Shown one piece after another: positions 34,473 through 41,632 of a DNA stretch of 64,000 nucleotides. Origin of the DNA: Kitasatospora purpeofusca. GTDB taxonomy: Bacteria > Actinomycetota > Actinomycetes > Streptomycetales > Streptomycetaceae. The notes under the pieces were generated by a model. It had not been told where the DNA came from and made no database searches. It was given only the letters and a program-made list of their open reading frames with translations. How positions within the stretch are numbered: the stretch's first letter is position 1; every line of letters begins with the position of its first letter. The stretch lies in NCBI RefSeq assembly GCF_000718025.1, contig NZ_JODS01000011.1:62001-126000 (forward strand), written 5' to 3'. The position numbers and the translations under genes are program-made.

Positions 34473-34495
34473 GCGCTCCGGTCGGGGCCGTCCGC

Positions 34496-35029
34496 TCACA
34501 CGGGAGGCCCGGGGAGGGCAACCGGGCCGGCCCTGCGGGCGAGGGCCGAGGTGGTGTCCTGCTCGGCCCGGCGCGGGTGGCGGTGCCGCCAGTACGGATT
34601 GTCCAGCGGCAGCTTGCCGCTCACCCGGCCGTACATGCCGAAGGTGGCGATCACCAGCCCCATGACGAAGCTGAAAAGCACGTTCGGGATGCGGAAGGCC
34701 AGGAGGTTGGCCGAGGAGTCCAGCAGGGCGAGGTTGACGAAGCCGCTGAGGACGAACAGCGTGCCGACAGTGATGTTGACGGTGGAGGCCACGTTGCCGC
34801 CGATCACCGCGCCGCCGATCAGCACCACGGCCGTCACCACCGACACGAGGCTCAGCAGGCCGTTGCTGGAGAGTCCGGCGACCCGTTCGCCGCTGGTGCT
34901 GAAGACCGGCAGTCCGTCCGCGAGGCCGAGGCAGCCGAAGACGAGCAGGGCCACCCCGCAGAGCCCGGCGCCGATGCGGTAGACCTGGGACAGGTGGTGG
35001 TCGACCGGAAGGTCGTCGTGCAGTTTCAT
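34496..35029 (-). CDS. DUF4383 membrane protein
   Basis: 177 aa with four membrane helices: RIGAGLCGVALLVFGCLGLA, LLSLVSVVTAVVLIGGAVIG, VGTLFVLSGFVNLALLDSSA, VLFSFVMGLVIATFGMYGRV. The order and the N-P-Y-W-R-x-R tail fit DUF4383 proteins of actinobacteria. Function unknown; possibly stress related. AAGGAGCCGGCG precedes the ATG. Confidence 0.85.
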   Translation of the reverse strand: MKLHDDLPVDHHLSQVYRIGAGLCGVALLVFGCLGLADGLPVFSTSGERVAGLSSNGLLSLVSVVTAVVLIGGAVIGGNVASTVNITVGTLFVLSGFVNLALLDSSANLLAFRIPNVLFSFVMGLVIATFGMYGRVSGKLPLDNPYWRHRHPRRAEQDTTSALARRAGPVALPGPPV

Positions 35030-35234
35030 CGCCGGCTCCTTGTCGGAGGAGAGGATCAGTGCACGCCGTGCGGTGCACGGCCCTGTTCCGGAGCCTCGGG
35101 CCCGGTGGCGGCCGGGCCCAGTCGCAGCGATGCTGCAGCGTTCGGAAACCGGTCGTGATTCGGCGGCCGGTGGTTGGCTGCGGCTGGTGGACCGGGCGGG
35201 CGCGCCGTGTGCGGGGCTGGCGAAACCCGGCGGA

Positions 35235-35987
35235 TCAGCCCGGTTGCAGGGCCCGCGCCAGGTCCTCGGCCTCGCGGAGCTGCTCGACGCCCAGCCGGCG
35301 AAGGCCGCGCAGCAGCAGGGCGGCGTCCGTCGCGGACGCGTCCGGCCGGGGTGCGTCCGGCGGCAGCGGCATGCCGAGGAGCGCCGCCGGCACGGACGCG
35401 GGCAGGCCGAGCACGGTGGCGAAGTCGACGAGCAGATCCGGGGTCAGCCGGTCCTCCCCGGAGGCGATCCGCCCGTAGGCGGTGGACATCCAGTAGCGGC
35501 CGGTGAGCAGGTGGAACACCTTCGCCGTCCCGGTCCAGCCGAGGTTGCGGGTGGCGACCATCCGCATCAGCAGGTTCCCGGCGGCCCGCGGGTCGGGGGC
35601 GGGGGCCGAGGCGGGCAGGCCCTCGATCCGACCGGTCGCCCGGGCGGGCGGCAGACCGGCGACGAACGCGCGGAGTTCGGCCCGCCGGTCGGCCGGCAGC
35701 GCCTTGCCGAACCGAACCACGCTGACGATGGAGGTGGTGGCCATCCCGCCGGCCGGTGCGAGGTCCTCCGGCAGCGGGACGGCCGCGATCTCGAACAGGT
35801 CGGCGGTGTCCAGGCCGAGCGCGGGGGCGAGGCGGCGCAGCAGCGCCTGGTCCGGCGCGGCACCGTCCAGCAGCGCGACCACGTCGGCCTCGCCGGCCCC
35901 CGCCCCGTGGGCGAACTCGGCGGGCTCCTGACCCTGGTGGTGCAGCAGGCGGGTCAGCAGGACGGCGAAGCCTGGAAGCTCTGTCAT
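35235..35987 (-). CDS. Helix-turn-helix (XRE-like) regulator
   Basis: 250 aa with two related HTH-like halves. Residues 3-50 (FAVLLTRLLHHQGQEPAEFA, LLDGAAPDQALLRRLAPALG) and residues 150-205 (NLGWTGTAKVFHLLTGRYWM, IASGEDRLTPDLLVDFATVL) both have the spacing of Cro/C1 folds. Probable soluble DNA-binding regulator; no sensor domain is evident. Monocistronic. Confidence 0.7.
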   Translation of the reverse strand: MTELPGFAVLLTRLLHHQGQEPAEFAHGAGAGEADVVALLDGAAPDQALLRRLAPALGLDTADLFEIAAVPLPEDLAPAGGMATTSIVSVVRFGKALPADRRAELRAFVAGLPPARATGRIEGLPASAPAPDPRAAGNLLMRMVATRNLGWTGTAKVFHLLTGRYWMSTAYGRIASGEDRLTPDLLVDFATVLGLPASVPAALLGMPLPPDAPRPDASATDAALLLRGLRRLGVEQLREAEDLARALQPG

Positions 35988-36216
35988 GGCGCCAGCATAG
36001 GGCGAGCCGGCCGGCCGGCCGCACCGCCGCCCACCTGGGCGGATGCCGCGGACGAGCGGCGGCGGGCAACCGTGCGGCCGGGGCGGTCGAACGGCCGCCC
36101 TGGGCGCAGGAGGCCGAGCTCCTGTCCGGACCGCGTGCGCCGGGAGTCCCGCCGAGCTCGGGGGGCCGGCCGAGCTCGGGGGGCCGGCCGGGAGCACCGG
36201 CGGGCCGGCCGACGGC

Positions 36217-37017
36217 TCAGAAAGCGGAGTTGGTGGTCCAGTGCGCGAGCAGCTCGTCGTCCCCCCGCACCTCGAACCGGTCGGCGGACCGGTCCAGTCG
36301 GCCGTAGAGGAGGAGCAGCAGGTCCGCGGCGGTGCCCCGGACCGACGCGTCGGCGCTCGCTGCGGCCTCCCGGGCCTCCCGGTCGAGCCCGACGAGCCCG
36401 AAGCCGTCGGGGCGCAGCCGGACCAGCCAGTCCCCGTCGCCGTCGGTGCGGGTGAACCGGATGGTCCGGTCCGCGCCCCGGAGGGCGGCCGTTCCGGGGG
36501 CGAACCCGGCGGCGAAAGGCAGGTTGGTCAGGAACTCCGAGACGCCGTCGGCGGCCAGCACCGGGTCGATGTCGGGGTCCAGGCCCAGGGCGAGGTCGGC
36601 GTCGACGCGGTGCACCAAGGTCTCGAACAGCATCCGGCGCACCCAGAAGCGGGCGTGCTGGTCGGCGCCCCAGGCCCACATCGGCGCGTCGAGGTCGGCC
36701 GAGGCGAATTCCGCGCCGGCCTGCGCCGCGGCCTCGGCCAGCCAGGCGGGGTAGCCGTCCGGCGTCGGCGGCAGGTGCAGTTCGACGTCCCTGCTGCGCG
36801 GCGGCTCCTGGAGTTTCTGCCGCAGCAGGACGGTGAACCAGCGCTGCACGCTGCCGGTGTGGCGCACCAGGTCGGACAGCGTCCAACCGGGGCAGGTGGG
36901 CACCGGGGTGGCCGGGTCGGCGGCGCGGACGGTGGCGACGAAGCGCGCGGTCTCCGCGGCGACGGCGGCGGCGTGGTCGACGGGGCTGGTCACGGGTTCG
37001 TTCTCCGGGGTGGTCAC
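36217..37017 (-). CDS. Maleylpyruvate isomerase (MDMPI) family, mycothiol-dependent type
   Basis: 266 aa from GTG 37017, or 258 from GTG 36993. The N-terminal DinB-like bundle has VPTCPGWTLSDLVRHTGSVQ with the His of the metal site, and FETLVHRVDADLALG with the second His/Asp motif. A C-terminal SCP-like domain follows (ADLLLLLYGRLDRSADRFEV). Members are thiol-dependent isomerases or S-transferases using mycothiol. The start region carries an exact 24-bp tandem duplication that provides two in-frame starts, each with GGAG 9 bp upstream. Confidence 0.85.
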   Translation of the reverse strand: MTTPENEPVTSPVDHAAAVAAETARFVATVRAADPATPVPTCPGWTLSDLVRHTGSVQRWFTVLLRQKLQEPPRSRDVELHLPPTPDGYPAWLAEAAAQAGAEFASADLDAPMWAWGADQHARFWVRRMLFETLVHRVDADLALGLDPDIDPVLAADGVSEFLTNLPFAAGFAPGTAALRGADRTIRFTRTDGDGDWLVRLRPDGFGLVGLDREAREAAASADASVRGTAADLLLLLYGRLDRSADRFEVRGDDELLAHWTTNSAF

Positions 37018-37036
37018 GGGTTCGTTCTCCGGGGTG
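36989..37036. repeat. 24-bp tandem duplication at a translation start
   Basis: Units 36989-37012 and 37013-37036 are identical. Each contains, on the minus strand, GGAG and the GTG of a potential start, and encodes TTPENEPV. Confidence 0.8.
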
Positions 37037-37068
37037 GTCGGTCGGCTCGGACGGCGGCGCCGCTCGGC

Positions 37069-38406
37069 TCAGGTGAGCGGCTTGTCGACGACGGCCTTGG
37101 CGTGGCTGAACGTGTCGATGGAGTACTCGCCGTGGTAGCGGCCCATGCCGCTCTCCCCCACGCCGCCGAAGGGCAGGTCGGGCATGGCGAGGTGGGAGAC
37201 CGGCAGGCCGAAGGAGAGCGCGCCGGAGGAGGTCTCCTCGGTGAGCCGCCGCTTGGTCCGCTCGGACTCGGTGAAGGCGTAGAGGGCGAGCGGCTTGTCA
37301 CGCTCGTTGATGAAGGCGATCGCCGCGTCGAGGTCGGGCACGGCGACGATCGGCAGGATCGGGCCGAAGATCTCCTCGCGCATCACCGGCGCGTCCGGGG
37401 AGACGTCCGCGAGGACGGTCGGGGCGAGGTAGCGCTGACCGCGGTCGTGCCCGCCGCCGGTGACGACCCTCCCGTCGTCCAGCAGCGCGGTCAGCCGGTC
37501 GAAGTGGCGGTCGTTGACGATCCGCCCGTACTCGGGCGCGGCGGCCGGGTCGTCCCCGAGCAGCTCGCGCACGGCGTCGGCGAGGTGCCGCTCCAGTGCG
37601 GTGGCGCTCTCGCCGATGGCGAGGACGTAGTCGGGGGCCACACAGGTCTGGCCCGCGTTGAGGAACTTGCCCTGGGCGATCCGGTTCGCGGTGACCACCA
37701 GGTCGGCGCCGGGCTCGACCACGACCGGGCTCTTGCCGCCGAGTTCCAGGGTGACCGGGGTGAGGTGGCGGGCGGCCGCGGCCATCACGATCCGGCCGAC
37801 CGCGCCGTTGCCGGTGTAGAAGATGTGGTCGAACCGCTGCTCCAGCAGGGCGGTGGTCTCGGGGACGGCGCCCTCGACCACGGCCACCGTGTCCGGGCCG
37901 AGGTAGCGCGGCAGCAGCCGGGCCATCGCGGCGGACGTGGCGGGGGCGAGCTCGCTGGGCTTGACGACCACCGTGTTGCCGGCCGCCAGGGCTCCCAGCA
38001 GCGGGACCAGCGCCAGCTGCAGCGGGTAGTTCCAGGGTGCGACGACCAGGACCACGCCGAGCGGATCGCGGACCACGCGGGCCGAGGCGGGCCGGAAGAA
38101 CCCGGGGACATCGGCGGGCTTCGGCCGGAGCCACTCCTCCAGGTGCGCGACGGTGTGGTCGAGCTCGTTCAGCGTGAACCCGATCTCGGTGCGGTACGCC
38201 TGCGCCGCGCTCTTGCCGAGGTCGGCGGCCAGCGCCTGCTGGAACACCTCGGCCTGCTCGGTGAGCATCGAACGCAGGGCGGCGAGCCGCTCCAGGCGCC
38301 GGGCCAGGGGCTTGGTCCGGCCGCTGTCGAAGGTGGCGCGCAGGCGGGCGACCGGGGCGGAAACGTCGGCCGCATCGGAGTGCGGGGTGTGCGTCATGAG
38401 GGTCAC
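37069..38406 (-). CDS. Aldehyde dehydrogenase
   Basis: 445 aa, the length of class 3 (ALDH3-like, coniferyl or fatty aldehyde) enzymes. VVLVVAPWNYPLQLALVPLL is the cofactor strand, IFYTGNGAVGRIVMAAAARH the TGS/G loop, TLELGGKSPVVV holds the general-base Glu, and KFLNAGQTCVAPDYV the catalytic Cys. It oxidises aldehydes to acids with NAD(P). GTG 38406 has GGAAGG 5 bp upstream; ATG 38397 is alternative. Divergent from MarR, with two copies of a 13-bp motif between them, so MarR control is likely. Confidence 0.9.
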   Translation of the reverse strand: MTLMTHTPHSDAADVSAPVARLRATFDSGRTKPLARRLERLAALRSMLTEQAEVFQQALAADLGKSAAQAYRTEIGFTLNELDHTVAHLEEWLRPKPADVPGFFRPASARVVRDPLGVVLVVAPWNYPLQLALVPLLGALAAGNTVVVKPSELAPATSAAMARLLPRYLGPDTVAVVEGAVPETTALLEQRFDHIFYTGNGAVGRIVMAAAARHLTPVTLELGGKSPVVVEPGADLVVTANRIAQGKFLNAGQTCVAPDYVLAIGESATALERHLADAVRELLGDDPAAAPEYGRIVNDRHFDRLTALLDDGRVVTGGGHDRGQRYLAPTVLADVSPDAPVMREEIFGPILPIVAVPDLDAAIAFINERDKPLALYAFTESERTKRRLTEETSSGALSFGLPVSHLAMPDLPFGGVGESGMGRYHGEYSIDTFSHAKAVVDKPLT

Positions 38407-38422
38407 GCGGTCCTTCCAGGGG

Positions 38423-38483
38423 CTTGAAGACCTGGATGGTTGATGTCTTCAAGTAATTTCGACGGTAGACCTCGATGGTTGAG
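38423..38483. promoter_or_regulatory. Probable MarR operators between aldehyde dehydrogenase and marR
   Basis: CTTGAAGAC (38423-38431) and GTCTTCAAG (38445-38453) form a 9-bp inverted repeat around CTGGATGGTTGAT (38432-38444). A near copy, CTCGATGGTTGAG, lies 39 bp on at 38471-38483. A third relative is at 39065-39077. Confidence 0.6.
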
Positions 38484-38513
38484 GATGTCAACCGATCTCC
38501 CTATGCTGGACCC

Positions 38514-38981
38514 ATGCCCCAGACGCCCCGGCCCGCACCAGCACCCTCCCCCGAAGAGCTGATGGACCGGCTCGCGCGGGTGGCGGCGTCCTACTACCGC
38601 CACTTCGCGACGGTGGCCGCCGAGCACGGGCTCACCCTGATGCAGGGCAAGACGCTCAGCCTGCTGGTCCGCCCCCGGCCCATGCGCGCCCTCGCCGACC
38701 TGCTGGCCTGCGACGCCTCCAACGTCACCGGCATCGTCGACAGGCTGGCGGCCCAGCACCTCGTCCGCCGGGAAACCGACCCGGCCGACCGCCGGATCAA
38801 GAACATCGTGCTGACCGAACAGGGCGAGCGCACCGTCCGCGGCATCCGGGCCGAGCTGATGTCCGGCCTCACCGCGCTCGAGCACCTCGCACCCGACGAG
38901 CGCGACACCCTGCACACCCTGCTGGGCCGCGCCTTCCCCGAGACCGCCGCCCCTGGGGACCGGGTCCCTCGTTCCGCCTGA
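38514..38981 (+). CDS. MarR-family transcriptional regulator
   Basis: 155 aa. Winged helix from about residue 30: FATVAAEHGLTLMQGKTLSL, MRALADLLACDASNVTGIVD and RRETDPADRRIKNIVLTEQG (the D-x-RD/R-x-x-x-LT wing). It presumably senses an aromatic or electrophile and represses the flanking aldehyde dehydrogenase and MDR oxidoreductase, whose promoters share its putative operator. ATG 38514 chosen to match family length; ATG upstream at 38475 would overlap the operator. Confidence 0.88.
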   Translation: MPQTPRPAPAPSPEELMDRLARVAASYYRHFATVAAEHGLTLMQGKTLSLLVRPRPMRALADLLACDASNVTGIVDRLAAQHLVRRETDPADRRIKNIVLTEQGERTVRGIRAELMSGLTALEHLAPDERDTLHTLLGRAFPETAAPGDRVPRSA

Positions 38982-39056
38982 CCGGCAGACGGACGGGTCG
39001 CGGGGCTTCACGGGCACCCGCGTCGCGCCCGCCCTTCCGGCGGGGCGGCCGATTGC

Positions 39057-39086
39057 TTGACATTCTCAATCATCCAGTCCTACTGT
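39057..39086 (+). promoter_or_regulatory. Promoter of the MDR gene with embedded MarR-like operator
   Basis: TTGACA (39057-39062), an 18-bp spacer and TACTGT (39081-39086). The spacer contains, in inverse orientation, CTGGATGATTGAG (39065-39077), matching the sites before marR and the aldehyde dehydrogenase gene. Binding there would block RNA polymerase. Confidence 0.6.
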
Positions 39087-39146
39087 CATATTGCTTGAGG
39101 ACCTTAAATATCGATCACCTCAATACTTCTTGCAAGGAGCACCGCC

Positions 39147-40073
39147 ATGAAGGCCATCACCTACCGCAGCTACGGCGGACCGGACGTCCTGGAGTACGGC
39201 GACGTGCCCGAGCCCAAGCTCGGCCCGGACTCCGTGCTGGTCCGGGTGGTGGCGGCCTCGGTCAACCCGGTCGACTGGAAGATCCAGGCCGGCTACCTCG
39301 ACGGCGTGCTGGACGTCGTCTTCCCCGTGATCCCCGGCTGGGACGTCGCCGGGGTCGTGGAGCGGGTCGGCGTCGCCGTCACCGAGTTCGCCCCGGGCGA
39401 CGAGGTGATCGGCTACGCCCGCGAGGACATGGTGCGCCGCGGCACCTTCGCCGAGTACGTCGCCGCGCCCGTGCGCACCCTCGCCCGCAAGCCGGCGAAC
39501 CTCGACTTCGCCCAGGCCGCCGGCCTGCCGCTGGCCGGCCTCACCGCGTACCAGGCACTGACCCGCGCGCTTGAGCTCAAGCCGGGCGAGACCGTGCTGG
39601 TCCACGCGGCCGCCGGCGGGGTCGGCTCGCTCGCCGTCCAGATCGCCGTCGCCCTGGGCGCCCGGGTGATCGGCACGGCCGGCGAGCACAACCACGACTA
39701 CCTGCGCACCCTCGGCGCCGAACCGGTGGCCTACGGCGACGGCCTGGCCGACCGCGTCCGCGCGCTGGCCCCGGACGGCGTCGACGCCGTACTCGACCTG
39801 GTCGGCGGCGAAGCCCTCCGGATCTCGCCGGCCCTGCTCACCGGCGGCGGCCGCCTCGCCTCGGTAGCCGACGGCGCCGTCCTCGCGCTCGGCGGCCACT
39901 ACGTCTTCGTACGCCCCGACGCCGCCGACCTCACCGCCCTGACCGAGCTCGCCGAGAGCGGCCGGCTCACCGTCGAGGTCGCGGCGACGTTCCCGCTGGA
40001 GCGGGCGGCCGAAGCCCAACGACTCAACGCCGCCGGCCACACCCGCGGCAAGATCGTCGTCACCGTCCCCTGA
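39147..40073 (+). CDS. NADP-dependent zinc-free MDR oxidoreductase (quinone reductase-like)
   Basis: 308 aa. MKAITYRSYGGPDVLEYGDV, VRVVAASVNPVDWKIQAGYL, VIPGWDVAGVVERVG and ETVLVHAAAGGVGSLAVQIA (the AxxGxVG cofactor loop) define the zeta-crystallin/quinone-oxidoreductase branch; Zn-binding Cys are absent. It reduces quinones or enones with NADPH. AAGGAG 7 bp upstream. The promoter carries the MarR-like site; the ABM gene 62 bp downstream is probably in the same transcript. Confidence 0.9.
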   Translation: MKAITYRSYGGPDVLEYGDVPEPKLGPDSVLVRVVAASVNPVDWKIQAGYLDGVLDVVFPVIPGWDVAGVVERVGVAVTEFAPGDEVIGYAREDMVRRGTFAEYVAAPVRTLARKPANLDFAQAAGLPLAGLTAYQALTRALELKPGETVLVHAAAGGVGSLAVQIAVALGARVIGTAGEHNHDYLRTLGAEPVAYGDGLADRVRALAPDGVDAVLDLVGGEALRISPALLTGGGRLASVADGAVLALGGHYVFVRPDAADLTALTELAESGRLTVEVAATFPLERAAEAQRLNAAGHTRGKIVVTVP

Positions 40074-40135
40074 ACCCGACACCGGGGGCCCGCCCGGGCT
40101 CCGGAGCCGCCCCGTACCACCCGGAAGGACCTGCC

Positions 40136-40423
40136 GTGCCCCTCGTCGTGATCAGCGACTGGCTCGCCGACACCGGCGCCGAGCAACAGGTCGCCGACCT
40201 GCTCCCCGCCCTCACCGAGACGGCGCTGACCGAGCCCGGCGTGCTCTCCTTCCGGGCGGTGCGCTCCCTGCGCGACGGGTCCGCATTCGTCGTCTTCGCC
40301 GAGTACGAGGACGAGCAGGCGCTGGTCGCCCACCGCGAGAGCGCCGCATACCGGCGACTGGCCCTCGCCGGCATCAGCCCGCTCCTGATCGACCGCCAGG
40401 CCGAGGCCTACGCCGTGCTGTGA
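40136..40423 (+). CDS. Antibiotic biosynthesis monooxygenase (ABM) domain protein
   Basis: 95 aa from GTG 40136 (GGAAGGAC upstream). PLVVISDWLADTGAEQQVAD, TEPGVLSFRAVRSLRDGSAF, VVFAEYEDEQALVAHRESAA: a single ferredoxin-like ABM/LsrG barrel half that works as a dimer. Such proteins oxidise or isomerise quinoid compounds without a cofactor. Its place behind a quinone reductase-like gene suggests joint handling of quinones. Confidence 0.82.
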   Translation: MPLVVISDWLADTGAEQQVADLLPALTETALTEPGVLSFRAVRSLRDGSAFVVFAEYEDEQALVAHRESAAYRRLALAGISPLLIDRQAEAYAVL

Positions 40424-40855
40424 AAGGAAGGTGCACCGGCACGGGAGGCCGACCGCCCGTGCCGCACAGCACGGCGGGGCAGCCGCGGTACCGGCGGCTC
40501 GGCCGGTCCGGTCGCCCCTCGGTCGGGGCGGGCGGTCAGGAGGGTGGGACCGGACGCAGGTCCCGAGTCGGCGGCGGCCTCGCCGGACGAAGGGCGCAAC
40601 CGGCGCCGGGGCCGGCAGCCGTCGCACAGCCATGGGGTCCTCCCGTTTGTCTGCGGTCTGCGGAACGGGACTGCGCGACTGCCGGCCCCGTGCGACCCGG
40701 CAGGCCGCCGAGGCCGGCACCGCGAGGGGTCGCCGAACCCGCCGGCCGGGCCGGCCGCCGCGCAGAGCTGAAGCCGCGAACCTGCCAGGCCCGCTGCCGA
40801 GTTGAATGCCGGATCCTTTGCTGCACAGCAGTCCTGGAAGGACAACGTTCGAACC
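40424..40855. other. No recognisable gene
   Basis: 432 bp of high-GC intergenic sequence. All open frames are Arg/Pro/Gly-rich artefacts. The right end leads into the CebR-type operator. Confidence 0.5.
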
Positions 40856-40873
40856 AGTGGGAGCGCTCCCACT
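40856..40873. promoter_or_regulatory. CebR-type operator
   Basis: AGTGGGAGCGCTCCCACT, a perfect 18-bp palindrome containing TGGGAGCGCTCCCA, the known binding site of the cellobiose-responsive repressor CebR of Streptomyces. It lies upstream of the broken GH5 gene and the GH6 cellulase gene. Confidence 0.88.
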
Positions 40874-40990
40874 GTGAAGGATGCCCGCAGGTGGGTCAAG
40901 AGGCTTGAAGAGTCGAACACCGGAGCCGAGAAATCCCTGCAACTCCTCTTTTCCTTGGCGGAAGTTGACGCTACGGTCGGTGCCCACCAG

Positions 40991-41004
40991 TGGGAGCGGT
41001 TCCG
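40991..41004. promoter_or_regulatory. Second, imperfect CebR-type site
   Basis: TGGGAGCGGTTCCG keeps the left half exactly and matches 11 of 14 consensus bases; 49 bp before the broken GH5 start. Confidence 0.5.
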
Positions 41005-41052
41005 TCAGTCGACGCGCCGGGAGCGGCGCGTCCTCGCTGCAAGGAGTCGCTC

Positions 41053-41616
41053 ATGCGACACCCTCCACGTCTCACGGCACCGCTGGGCGGCGCGGTCCTC
41101 ACCCTGACGGGCGCCCTGTCCGCACCGTGCAGGTGCGGGCCCTGGGCACCGCGCCGTCGTCCGGCTGCTCCGTGGAATGCTCGCAGGACCTCGTGGACGC
41201 CGCCCGGGCCACCGGCTCGCGCAACGTGGCGCTCGTACCCGGGATCGCCTGCGCGAACGACCTGAGCGGTCGGCTCCGCCACCCCCCGCAGACCCGGCCC
41301 GCCAGCCGGCCGCCGTCTGACACGTCCACAGCTTCAACTCCTGTGGCGGCGAGAGCTGCTGGACCTCCACCCTGGCTCCGGTCGCCGCCCGCGTCCCACT
41401 CGTGGCGGGCGAGATCGGTGAGAACACACCTGCGGGCACGCGTTCGTCGACCGCGTCATGAAGTGGTCCGACGACCACGGGCTCTCGTACCCGGGCCGGC
41501 CCCGGAACACCTGGGACTGCTCCTCCGGTCCTGCCCTGGTCAGCGGTTACGACGGTACTCCCACCGCATTCGGAATCGGGTTGCGCGACCACCTTCGCGC
41601 CCTGAACGGACACTGA
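41053..41616 (+). pseudogene. Collapsed GH5 endoglucanase gene
   Basis: ATG 41053 follows GGAG and starts a signal peptide (MRHPPRLTAPLGGAVLTLTG). Frames then shift repeatedly: SQDLVDAARATGSRNVALVP and GIACANDLS; then HVHSFNSCGGESCWTSTLAP, VAARVPLVAGEIGE; then FVDRVMKWSDDHGLSYPG, NTWDCSSGPALVSGYDGTPT and GLRDHLRALNGH to TGA. The pieces match the last third of streptomycete GH5 cellulases, including the nucleophile region VAGEIGE. The catalytic acid region and most of the barrel are deleted. It is dead as an enzyme, but its promoter and CebR site precede the GH6 gene, which starts 17 bp after its stop. Confidence 0.75.
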
Positions 41617-41632
41617 AGGGAACCCCCGCACC

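Noticed and set aside
36043..38427. A 2.4-kb open plus-strand frame
   Set aside because: Antisense to the isomerase and aldehyde dehydrogenase genes.
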